Positions 8,571 to 15,762 of a stretch of 64,000 nt of DNA are shown in pieces. Each line of letters starts with the position of its first letter. The first letter of the stretch is position 1. This stretch comes from Streptomyces sp. NRRL B-1140. GTDB lineage: Bacteria; Actinomycetota; Actinomycetes; Streptomycetales; Streptomycetaceae. A program made the translations under genes and the position numbers. Below the pieces are notes generated by a model. That model ran no database searches and was not told where the DNA came from. It saw nothing but the letters and a program-made list of their open reading frames with translations. The stretch covers positions 115,632 to 179,631 of the forward strand of contig NZ_LGEA01000069.1 in NCBI RefSeq assembly GCF_001280065.1, given 5' to 3'.

Positions 8571-9221
8571 TCAGGCGACGGCCGCCACCGAGACGCCGAT
8601 GGCGATGAACAACCAGCCGGTGGTCAGCTCCCAGCGCCGGCGGACCCCCGGCCTGGCGAGCAGGGCTCGCAGGCGCGCGGCGACCACGACGAGGGCGAAC
8701 CAGTAGGCGACGCCGATGAGGATGTCGAGCATGCCCAGGAAGAAGATCTGCCGTGCCATCGATCCGTCGCCGTCGACGAACTGCGGAAGGACGCTGAGGA
8801 AGAACAGGGCGGCTTTCGGGTTGAGCACATTGGTGAGCAGCCCTTGGATGAAACCGCTCCTGAGACGCCCCTGGGCCGGCCCGCCCTCCGCCAGGGCATC
8901 GGCTGTCGCCTCGTTCGTGTGGTGCCTTCCCCGGGCGGTCCGGCGGGCGGCGAGCACGGCCCGTACACCGAGATACACGAGGTAGGCAGCCCCCAGCAGT
9001 CTGATCGCGTCGTAGACCACGGGCGAGCGCGCGGCTATCACCGAAAGGCCGGCCGCGGCGGCCAGCATGTGCACACACAGCCCGGTCTGGGCACCCAGTG
9101 CCGCCGCTCTGCCCTTCGAAGGATCCTCGGCAGCCGATCTGAGCACCACGAGGAAGTCCGGACCCGGCACCACATACGCCACCAGCACCACTCCGAGGAA
9201 GCCGAGCAGGTCGACCGTCAT
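8571..9221 (-). CDS. LysE family amino-acid/metabolite exporter (RhtB type)
   Basis: A 216-residue membrane protein with six predicted helices. The family signature is clear: [30 protein letters not shown] in the first third and [22 protein letters not shown] in the second half. A basic, His-containing cytoplasmic loop ([15 protein letters not shown]) separates helices 3 and 4. LysE/RhtB proteins expel amino acids or derivatives using the proton gradient; the substrate is not evident. A diverging leucine-rich-repeat-variant gene starts 213 bases upstream, so the two promoters share that interval. Confidence 0.9.
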   Translation of the reverse strand: MTVDLLGFLGVVLVAYVVPGPDFLVVLRSAAEDPSKGRAAALGAQTGLCVHMLAAAAGLSVIAARSPVVYDAIRLLGAAYLVYLGVRAVLAARRTARGRHHTNEATADALAEGGPAQGRLRSGFIQGLLTNVLNPKAALFFLSVLPQFVDGDGSMARQIFFLGMLDILIGVAYWFALVVVAARLRALLARPGVRRRWELTTGWLFIAIGVSVAAVA

Positions 9222-9434
9222 CCGCCCTCCACTCCTGCGCCCCGAATCCGCCTGTGGCCGGGGCTCGTTGACACACCTCGTGCACCGGTGCCGGGTACCC
9301 CGGTGCGGGGCCCCCGGACAGCCGGGCCGGTGAACGGGTGCCGGGGGCGCATGTGTTCGCCGGCGTTGACCTCACAGGCACGTCATCAGCACAATCTGCG
9401 GGCCTGCGTCATCCGCCGGCGAACAGGGGGAATC

Positions 9435-10829
9435 ATGTGCCACACGTGTCCTGACCGCGAGACGATCAATGCCGTAGCACGGAACCCGGCGGCACCGGTC
9501 GACGTACTGCTCAGGCTGCTCTCGGAGCAGGCCGTCACCGCCTGGAACACCCTGGCCTGGCGCGCGCTGCCGGACGAGGTGGTCGACGCGATCGTCGTGC
9601 ACCCCGATCGACGGCTGCGCTCGGCGTTCGCCGAGAACCCCTCGGTGACACCGGAACAACGCGCCCGGCTCATCGACGATCCCGACCCACGGGTGCGCGT
9701 GACCCTGGCCCATGGCCCCGACTGGTTCCGCATCCCCGTGGAGCCGCTCCCGGTCTCCGTTCAGAAGCGTCTGCTCGCCGACGAGGACGCACGAGTCCGC
9801 CGCAGCGCGGCCGAGTCCCGGCACACGGCCGCGGAGCTGGTGGCCCGTCTCGCCGGCCACCAGGACGCGAACCTCCGGAGGGCGGCGTGCCGCGAGTGGA
9901 CCATGCTCTCCCCGGACACTCGCGACGGCCTCCTCCATGACCCCGTGGAGGATGTACGCCAAGCCGCCATGCGGAAGGCCTGCCGCGACGACGCGCGCTG
10001 CACCGACCTCCTGCTCGACGCGGACCTCGACTCCCTCTCCCGGCAGGAGGTGATCCGCTACGGGGCCATGAGCACGGCGACCGCCGAACGGATCGCGGCC
10101 GACGGCGCGGAGCCGGACCGGTGCGAACTGGCAGCCAATCCCCACCTGTCCGTCGACCTTGTCCGCAGGCTCGCCGAAGACGACGCGCACAGCGTCCGGC
10201 TGGCGGTGTCGGTCCGGCCCGAGCTGACGGAGACCGAACGGGCCGCCGTCGACATCACCATCCGCCCGTCCGACCGGCTGTATCCCGTCGAATGGGTCCG
10301 TCTCTGCACCGATGCCGACGTACTGCGCCGATGCGCCCGGTCGGCCAACATCCTGCTGCGGCGCAGCGCCGCCTGCAGCCCGCATCTGCCCGCCGACGCC
10401 GTCGAGCTTCTTTCGCGCGACGACGACCCTGCCGTGCGACTCCTCCTGTGCGAGAACCAGTCGACCGTGGACGGCGAGGTCGTGCTGCAGACCTACCTGG
10501 ACTGCCAGGTCATCACCCGGAGCGATCTGCTCCGCCACGCCAACTTCCCGCGCACGGACGCCGGGCGGCGCTTCGCCGACGACCCGGACCCGGAGAAGAG
10601 GTGGCTGACGGGACTCGACCCGAACGCTCCGGCCGATGTGATGGTCCGGCTGCTCGCCGATCCCGACGCACGCGTGCGTGGCATGGCCGCCGCCCACCCC
10701 GCCCTGCCCGTCGACCTCGTTCTGAAGAGCTGCGACGACCCGGAGCTCGCTGCCCGGGCCCTCGGCAACCCCGGCCTTCCGGCAGCGGTCATGCACCAGC
10801 GCCTCGACACCTTGGGCATCCCGCGCTGA
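9435..10829 (+). CDS. Leucine-rich repeat variant (LRV)/HEAT-like repeat protein
   Basis: A 464-residue protein built almost wholly of tandem helical repeats of about 24 residues. Typical units are [40 protein letters not shown] and [20 protein letters not shown], with a recurring N-P/H-P-x-L-P-x-x-L pattern. The N-terminus [11 protein letters not shown] has a CxxC that in LRV proteins can belong to an Fe-S or zinc cap. There is no signal peptide. Such solenoids bind proteins; partner unknown. The ATG at 9435 follows AGGGGG; longer upstream frames lack a ribosome site. It may be transcribed divergently with the LysE gene. Confidence 0.82.
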   Translation: MCHTCPDRETINAVARNPAAPVDVLLRLLSEQAVTAWNTLAWRALPDEVVDAIVVHPDRRLRSAFAENPSVTPEQRARLIDDPDPRVRVTLAHGPDWFRIPVEPLPVSVQKRLLADEDARVRRSAAESRHTAAELVARLAGHQDANLRRAACREWTMLSPDTRDGLLHDPVEDVRQAAMRKACRDDARCTDLLLDADLDSLSRQEVIRYGAMSTATAERIAADGAEPDRCELAANPHLSVDLVRRLAEDDAHSVRLAVSVRPELTETERAAVDITIRPSDRLYPVEWVRLCTDADVLRRCARSANILLRRSAACSPHLPADAVELLSRDDDPAVRLLLCENQSTVDGEVVLQTYLDCQVITRSDLLRHANFPRTDAGRRFADDPDPEKRWLTGLDPNAPADVMVRLLADPDARVRGMAAAHPALPVDLVLKSCDDPELAARALGNPGLPAAVMHQRLDTLGIPR

Positions 10830-10891
10830 CACCGGCGGCCCTCGCCGCGGCGTGCGACCGTGTCGGTGACGTGCGTCCGGCCTGACTCCGG

Positions 10892-11517
10892 CTAGGGAGA
10901 CGTCGTCCAGCGAGAGGCTGTCGCGGCCCAGGCGGATTCCCAGGCCGCCAGGTTGCGGTGCTGGATGACGCGGTGGACCGTGCCGTAGGCGACGGCTGCC
11001 GCGGCGTGGAGGCCGAGGACGGCGATCAAGGCGGAGCCCATGGCGCGGCTGCGGACCTGATCGGCGGTCAGGGGCGGGTCGGTGAGCTTCCCGTCGGTGG
11101 CGGCCCAGACGCGGACGGTGCGGCCCTTGGGCAGGGCGGGCCGGGTATCGGTGTAGGCCGTGTGGGTGCGTCCTTCGGAGTCGGTGAAGCGGAACTCGGT
11201 CGGGTAGAGGGTGCGCTTCGCCTCGGCCGAGCCGGGCTCGGGGTGGGCACGGGCGTCCTCGACGAGTACGGCCGTGGTGTGGTGACGGGTGGCTGCCTGG
11301 TGCGCGGCGGTGCGGGCGTGATGGCGGTGGGCGGCTTCGCCGACGAGGAAGAGGACGAGGGGGTGGCCGCCGGCACCACCAGCGTCACGCCGAGGCCGAC
11401 CCACGCCTGGACCACGTCGCTGCGCCGACGCAGGGGGTTGCGCCGCAGGCGCCAGAACATGACCCGGGGCAGCTCCCGCGGCGGCCGTGGTGGAGGTGGG
11501 GGCGTGTGACCGGGCAT
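10892..11517 (-). pseudogene. Rv1733c-family membrane protein, frameshifted
   Basis: The 5' part (11517 down to about 11363) encodes RLRRNPLRRRSDVVQAW and the start of a membrane helix; the rest (to 10892) continues in another frame with LVLFLVGEAAHRHH and a C-terminal part ending in a second helix (MGSALIAVLGLHAAAAVAYG). Joined, they give the usual Rv1733c-type protein: short basic N-terminus, helix, about 80-residue extracytoplasmic domain, helix. The break lies at a G5 run, 11359-11363; one added base would restore GCC-ACC-CCC-CTC and a smooth helix. Either a real one-base loss or a sequencing error. The gene ends upstream of the MreB-like/DksA group on the same strand in reverse order. 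Confidence 0.72.
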
Positions 11518-11583
11518 GGTCCTCCTTTCGGCGCTGGACGCGGGGCGGGCGGGATTCCGGCCGGGTGGTGGGACGTGTACGGC

Positions 11584-12408
11584 CTAGTGGGGGCGGGCCA
11601 CGGGTGGCGGGGGCCCGGTGGCCGAGGGATGGGTGTGCGCGGCTTGGAGGAACCTCGCGGCGCCCCGGACGGCCGCGGTGTGCGGTGCCGGGACGATGCG
11701 CGGCGGTGCCTTCAGCCGGGCCGCGAGGGCGCGGGTGATCTCGGGTTGCAGGGCTCCCCCGCCGGCCAGGAGGATGCCACGCCGCAGGGCTCCTGCGGCA
11801 CGGGCGGTGAGGTCGTCGCGTCGGATCGCGGCCAGCATCGCGACCACCGCTTCGGCGATCTGCTCGGCCGTGGCCGTCTCACCCAGGTCGCTGGTGCCCA
11901 CGGCCGTCCGGCGCGCGTCGGTGACGGCGCCGTCGCACAGCAGCACCGCCTCGGTGAGGTGGGCTCCGACGTCCACCACCACCAGCGGCCGCGACATGTC
12001 GGCGTCGGCGGCCAGAGCGATGCTCCGGGCGCTGGGGACGGTCAGGACACTGCGGGGCCGCAGCACCTCGACGGCGGCGCGGGCCCCGGTGCGGTAGGCG
12101 ACGCCGTCCAGGACGGGCGTGGTGACGATGATCATGGGGCGGGCGAACCGGGGCAGCCGGTGCCCGAGCAGGCGCTCCAGCATCCGGGAACATCCCGGAG
12201 TGTCGACGATGGTGCCGCGCCGGACGGGGTACACCGCGCCGGCGCCGGGGAAGGCGACGGTGGGTACGTCGACGACCGTGCCCCGGCCGGCGATCCAGAC
12301 GCGGGTGCGGGCGCTGCCCATGTCCAGCGCGACGCCGCAGCAGCGCCGGCACCGGGGCCACGGCCGGTGACGGTCGGCGGTTTTGGGCAGCTCACGGGCG
12401 CCGGTCAC
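11584..12408 (-). CDS. Short MreB-like actin/Hsp70-fold protein
   Basis: A 274-residue protein of the MreB family, shorter than ordinary MreB (about 340). Nucleotide-binding blocks remain: phosphate-1 GVALDMGSARTRVWIAG (about 25-41), phosphate-2 LVVVDVGAHLTEAVLL (about 142-157) and the adenosine motif ILLAGGGALQPEITRAL (about 215-231). The missing length fits loss of the small outer subdomains, as reported for the third S. coelicolor MreB-like protein. The N-terminus has an unusual RCRRCC cluster. GTG start overlaps the stop of the first TraR/DksA gene (GTGA), so the pair is coupled. Without the polymer-contact subdomains it may act as a nucleotide switch rather than a filament (inference). 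Confidence 0.82.
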   Translation of the reverse strand: MTGARELPKTADRHRPWPRCRRCCGVALDMGSARTRVWIAGRGTVVDVPTVAFPGAGAVYPVRRGTIVDTPGCSRMLERLLGHRLPRFARPMIIVTTPVLDGVAYRTGARAAVEVLRPRSVLTVPSARSIALAADADMSRPLVVVDVGAHLTEAVLLCDGAVTDARRTAVGTSDLGETATAEQIAEAVVAMLAAIRRDDLTARAAGALRRGILLAGGGALQPEITRALAARLKAPPRIVPAPHTAAVRGAARFLQAAHTHPSATGPPPPVARPH

Positions 12409-12779
12409 GGTTGTGCCTCCTTGACCTGCTGGCAGCGGGCGCAGTAGCGGGCCTGCGGCACGATCATGAGCCGTTCCCGTTCGATCGGGCGCCGGCAGAG
12501 GTCGCAGCGGCCGTACGAGCCCTCGTCCATGCGAATGAGGGCCGCTTCGACGTCGGCGAGGACCATGCGGGCGGAGGCGGCGAGTTTGACGCGGACCTCG
12601 ATCTGCGCGGCTGCTCGCTGCCGGAGCCGGTCCTCGGTCCGGGAGGTGACCGGCCCGGCGAGCAGGCGCAGTTGCTCCTGGCGGAACAGTCGCTGCTCGT
12701 GGAGGCTCTCGCGCAGCGCGGCGAGGTCGTCGGCCGACAGGTTCGTCGTGCTGTCGTCGATGGTCCGGTGGTTCACCAC
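12405..12779 (-). CDS. TraR/DksA family zinc-finger protein
   Basis: A 124-residue protein with the DksA plan: a long helical segment (about 17-85, LSADDLAALRESLHEQRL onward, with MDEGSYG just before the finger) followed by a C4 zinc finger, C92-x2-C95 and C113-x2-C116. DksA-type proteins insert into the RNA polymerase secondary channel, often with ppGpp, to adjust initiation. The coiled-coil tip here has no obvious DxxDA motif, so the output may differ. GTG start at 12779 with AAAGGGG upstream; stop overlaps the MreB-like start. A second DksA-like gene lies 44 bases upstream on the same strand. Confidence 0.88.
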   Translation of the reverse strand: MVNHRTIDDSTTNLSADDLAALRESLHEQRLFRQEQLRLLAGPVTSRTEDRLRQRAAAQIEVRVKLAASARMVLADVEAALIRMDEGSYGRCDLCRRPIERERLMIVPQARYCARCQQVKEAQP

Positions 12780-12823
12780 GTCACCCCTTTGCGGCAGGGC
12801 GTAGGAGGTCGGTACGGACGGGT

Positions 12824-13135
12824 TCAGGCCGTGCGGCGCCGGCAGGCGACGCAGTGGCGGGTGTACGGCAGGATCTCGAGTCGTTCGGCGGGGACGGGCT
12901 TCGCGCAGGACACGCAGACTCCGTAGGTGCCGTCGTCGATGCGGGTGAAGGCTTCCTCGATCTCTGCGAGGACCCGCCGCATCGCGGTCCGCTGCGCGGA
13001 CAGGAGGTGATCCTCCGGTCCGCGCTCGCTCTCGTCGAGGGCGCGCAGTTGGGCCAGCCGGGAGGTGCGGGCGTGTTCCAGACGCCGACGGGCCTCGTGC
13101 GCGTGCGTCTCGGCCCGGGTGACATCGAGCGACAT
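12824..13135 (-). CDS. Second TraR/DksA family zinc-finger protein
   Basis: A 103-residue paralogue of the next gene, with a helical part (about 4-68) and the IDDGTYG lead into a C4 finger, C74-x2-C77 and C95-x2-C98. ATG at 13135 has AAAGGGA 6 bases upstream; the frame extends further but without a ribosome site. It heads a probable operon with the other DksA-like protein and the MreB-like protein, and diverges from the sensor-kinase operon over 356 bases. Two different DksA-type proteins side by side suggest complementary effects on RNA polymerase (inference). Confidence 0.87.
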   Translation of the reverse strand: MSLDVTRAETHAHEARRRLEHARTSRLAQLRALDESERGPEDHLLSAQRTAMRRVLAEIEEAFTRIDDGTYGVCVSCAKPVPAERLEILPYTRHCVACRRRTA

Positions 13136-13491
13136 GGTCGGTCCCTTTCGGCGCGGGTGCGCGGGTCGGTCATGCGCGGCGGGCGGCCCGGCGGCGTTGC
13201 CGGGCCGCCCGTCCGCTGTCGGGTGGTCGTGTGCCTCCACCCTGGCGCCGCCGGCGGCGGATACCCATCGGGCGCGGAACCCATTTGCGGCGGGACGGGA
13301 GACCCATGTGCCCGCGCTCCCGGTGTGGCGCGCCCGGGGAAATGGGGGTCAGGGCCCATGGACGGGACCGGTGGGGACGCGGCAGCCTGATCGGCAGGCT
13401 TGCTCAGCGCCCGGGCCGCGAAGGCGGTGGGCTCCGCGATGCCCGACTGTGGAGGTGAGACCCAGGTCGTAGAAGGGGAGGCGCAGGGACG
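13136..13491. promoter_or_regulatory. Divergent promoter region with repeated ACCCAT elements
   Basis: No gene seen in these 356 bases. ACCCAT occurs at 13263-13268, 13279-13284 and 13302-13307, and an inverted ATGGG...CCCAT pair lies near 13338-13355. Their clustering between the DksA-like operon and the two-component operon suggests binding sites for the NarL-type response regulator encoded next door. A GGGGAGG ribosome site precedes the GTG at 13492. Confidence 0.4.
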
Positions 13492-14445
13492 GTGTCCTTG
13501 TTCTGGCGGATCTTCGCGCTCAACGCCGTGGTGCTGGGGACGGCCACGGCCTTGCTGCTGTGGGCTCCGGTGACCGTCTCGGTGCCGGTGCTGCTGACCG
13601 AGGCGGTCATCCTGGTCGGCGGTCTCGCCGTGATGCTCGTCGCGAACGCCGCGCTGCTGCGGTGGGGCCTTGCTCCCCTGGACCGGCTCACCAAGCTGAT
13701 GACGACCGTCGACCTGCTGCGGCCCGGCCAGCGCCTGCCCGCTTCGGGCGGCGGCGGGGTCGCGGAGCTGATCCGTACCTTCAACGCCATGCTGGAGCGG
13801 CTGGAGCAGGAGAGGGTCGCCAGCAGCACCCGGGCCCTGCTGGCCCAGGAGGGCGAACGACGTCGCATCGCCCAGGAACTGCACGACGAGGTCGGGCAGA
13901 GCATGACCGCGATCCTGCTGGGCCTCAAGCGCTCGGCGGACGACGCCCCGGAGCCGCTGCGCAGGGAGCTGCAGGAACTGCAGGAGATCACCCGGGAGAG
14001 CCTGGACGAGGTCCGCCGGCTGGTGCGCCGGCTGCGGCCGGGTGTGCTGGACGACCTGGGCCTGGTGAGCGCGCTGACCTCGCTCGGCGAGGACTTCGCC
14101 ACCCACACCGGGCTGCTGGTCACCCGCCGCTTCGACGCCGATCTGCCCGCCCTGGAGCCGGAGGCGGAGCTGGTCCTCTACCGCGTCGCCCAGGAGTCGC
14201 TGACCAACGTCGCCCGCCATGCGGACGCCCGGCGGGTCACCGTCTCCCTGTGCCGCGCCGACGAGGGCGTGGTGCTGACGGTGACCGACGACGGCAGCGG
14301 CATCGAGGCCCCCCGTGAAGGCGCCGGCATCCGCGGCATGCGCGAACGCGCCCTGCTCGTCGGCGGCACCCTGGAGATCACCCCGGCGCCCCGGGCCGGC
14401 ACCCGCGTCCAGCTCACCGCGCCCGTCGCAAGGAAGCAGCCCTGA
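13492..14445 (+). CDS. Sensor histidine kinase, NarL-partner (HisKA_3) type
   Basis: A 317-residue kinase. Two membrane helices (about 8-24 and 31-56) with only a few residues between them leave no extracellular sensor domain, so the signal must come from the membrane or cytoplasm. A HAMP segment (about 57-108) leads to the HisKA_3 box ERRRIAQELHDEVGQSM with phospho-acceptor H131, then an HATPase_c domain (N box ESLTNVARHADA, G1 VTDDGSGIE, G2 GIRGMRERALLVGG). GTG start at 13492, ribosome site GGGGAGG. It is followed after 2 bases by its response regulator and faces the DksA/MreB-like operon. Confidence 0.9.
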   Translation: MSLFWRIFALNAVVLGTATALLLWAPVTVSVPVLLTEAVILVGGLAVMLVANAALLRWGLAPLDRLTKLMTTVDLLRPGQRLPASGGGGVAELIRTFNAMLERLEQERVASSTRALLAQEGERRRIAQELHDEVGQSMTAILLGLKRSADDAPEPLRRELQELQEITRESLDEVRRLVRRLRPGVLDDLGLVSALTSLGEDFATHTGLLVTRRFDADLPALEPEAELVLYRVAQESLTNVARHADARRVTVSLCRADEGVVLTVTDDGSGIEAPREGAGIRGMRERALLVGGTLEITPAPRAGTRVQLTAPVARKQP

Positions 14446-14447
14446 CC

Positions 14448-15131
14448 ATGCCCGGAACCTCCACGCCCGCCTCCGCGGAACCGAGCACGATCCGCATCCT
14501 GCTCGCCGACGACCACGCCCTGGTCCGCCGCGGCGTGCGGCTGATCCTCGACCAGCAGCCGGACCTCGAGGTGGTCGCCGAGGCCGGTGACGGGGCCGAA
14601 GCCATCGAGCTGGCCCGCACCCGTGACGTCGACCTGGCCGTGCTCGACATCGCGATGCCGCGCCTGACCGGCCTGCAGGCGGCCCGCGAACTGGCCGTCC
14701 TCCGCCCGGGCCTGCGGATCCTGATGCTCACCATGCACGACAACGAGCAGTACTTCTTCCAGGCCCTGAAAGCCGGCGCGAGCGGGTACGTGCTGAAGTC
14801 CGTCGCCGACCGGGACCTGGTCGCCGCCTGCCGGGCCGCGATGCGGGACGAGCCCTTCCTGTACCCCGGCGCGGTCACCGCCCTGATCCGCAACTACCTG
14901 GACCGGGCCCGCAACGGCCAGGAAACCCCCGACCAGATCCTCACCCCTCGCGAGGAGGAGGTCCTCAAGCTGGTCGCCGAGGGCCACTCGTCCAAGGAGA
15001 TCGCCGACCTGCTGTTCATCAGCATCAAGACCGTCCAGCGGCACCGCGCCAACCTGCTCCAGAAACTCGGCCTGCGGGACCGTCTCGACCTCACCCGCTA
15101 CGCCATCCGCGCCGGACTGATCGAGCCCTGA
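14448..15131 (+). CDS. NarL/FixJ family response regulator
   Basis: A 227-residue regulator: receiver domain (about 14-130) with acidic pair D21/D22, phospho-acceptor D67 (AVLDIAMP) and the Lys of YVLKS; then a LuxR-type helix-turn-helix (about 164-210, LTPREEEVLKLVAEGHSSKEIA ... ISIKTVQRHR split around the recognition helix). It follows the kinase by 2 bases and is its evident partner. Phosphorylation should promote dimer binding to short inverted or direct repeats; the ACCCAT cluster upstream of the operon is one candidate target. A small membrane protein and SecDF follow on the same strand. Confidence 0.92.
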   Translation: MPGTSTPASAEPSTIRILLADDHALVRRGVRLILDQQPDLEVVAEAGDGAEAIELARTRDVDLAVLDIAMPRLTGLQAARELAVLRPGLRILMLTMHDNEQYFFQALKAGASGYVLKSVADRDLVAACRAAMRDEPFLYPGAVTALIRNYLDRARNGQETPDQILTPREEEVLKLVAEGHSSKEIADLLFISIKTVQRHRANLLQKLGLRDRLDLTRYAIRAGLIEP

Positions 15132-15183
15132 CCCGCGTCCCGGCCCGCGTCCCCGGGCCGTCCATCACGAGGAGAGAGGCACG

Positions 15184-15684
15184 GTGCAACCCATCGCGCG
15201 CCCGGCGCCCGTCGTCGCCACCACTGGGCCGCGCTCCCCCGCCGCCTGGGTGCTCGCGGTCGTCGTCGCCGCCGTGCTGGCCGTCCTCGGCCTCCTCTCC
15301 CCGCCACCCGGCGCACCCGGCACCGGGGCGTCCGGCGAGCGCCGGACGGCCGACCGCCTCCAGCACGACGGCACGCACGCGGCGGTCGGCCACCTCCGGC
15401 ACGACGGCACGCACACGGCGCCGGACCACCTCCGGCACCACGAGGCGCGCGGCGACGACGGATGCGATGCCGCCCGCGTCGTCCGGGCAGCCACCCGTCA
15501 CGAGCCGGCGCACGGCGATCACCCGGCACCCCGCGGATACTCCGGCACCTGCGACCGGAGCACGCACGCCACCCAACGGCTGCTTCCCGGCCCACGCGGG
15601 CCTGCGACCCTGCGCGTGCCGGCCTCACCGTCACGCGTGGCCCAGGACCAGGGGCGGGCGCCCCCGGTGTCCTCCGGCACCTGA
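15184..15684 (+). CDS. Hypothetical single-pass membrane protein, His-rich
   Basis: A 166-residue frame starting at GTG 15184 after GAGGAGAGAGGCACG-type purines. One hydrophobic helix (about 20-43, WVLAVVVAAVLAVLGLL) is followed by a polar tail with two similar units (HDGTHAAVGHLR and HDGTHTAPDHLR, about 60-85) and a scatter of His, Arg and Pro. The repeated HDGTH motif might bind metal, but no family is recognised. It sits between the response regulator and secDF, separated by 52 and 78 bases, and is probably co-transcribed. The tail composition is low in complexity, so the call is less certain. Confidence 0.5.
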   Translation: MQPIARPAPVVATTGPRSPAAWVLAVVVAAVLAVLGLLSPPPGAPGTGASGERRTADRLQHDGTHAAVGHLRHDGTHTAPDHLRHHEARGDDGCDAARVVRAATRHEPAHGDHPAPRGYSGTCDRSTHATQRLLPGPRGPATLRVPASPSRVAQDQGRAPPVSSGT

Positions 15685-15762
15685 CGCCCCTTCCCCTTCA
15701 CCCCGACACCCCGCGGCGGCCCATGCCGGCCGCCGCCGTGGTGTGCCTGCCGGAGGCTCCCG

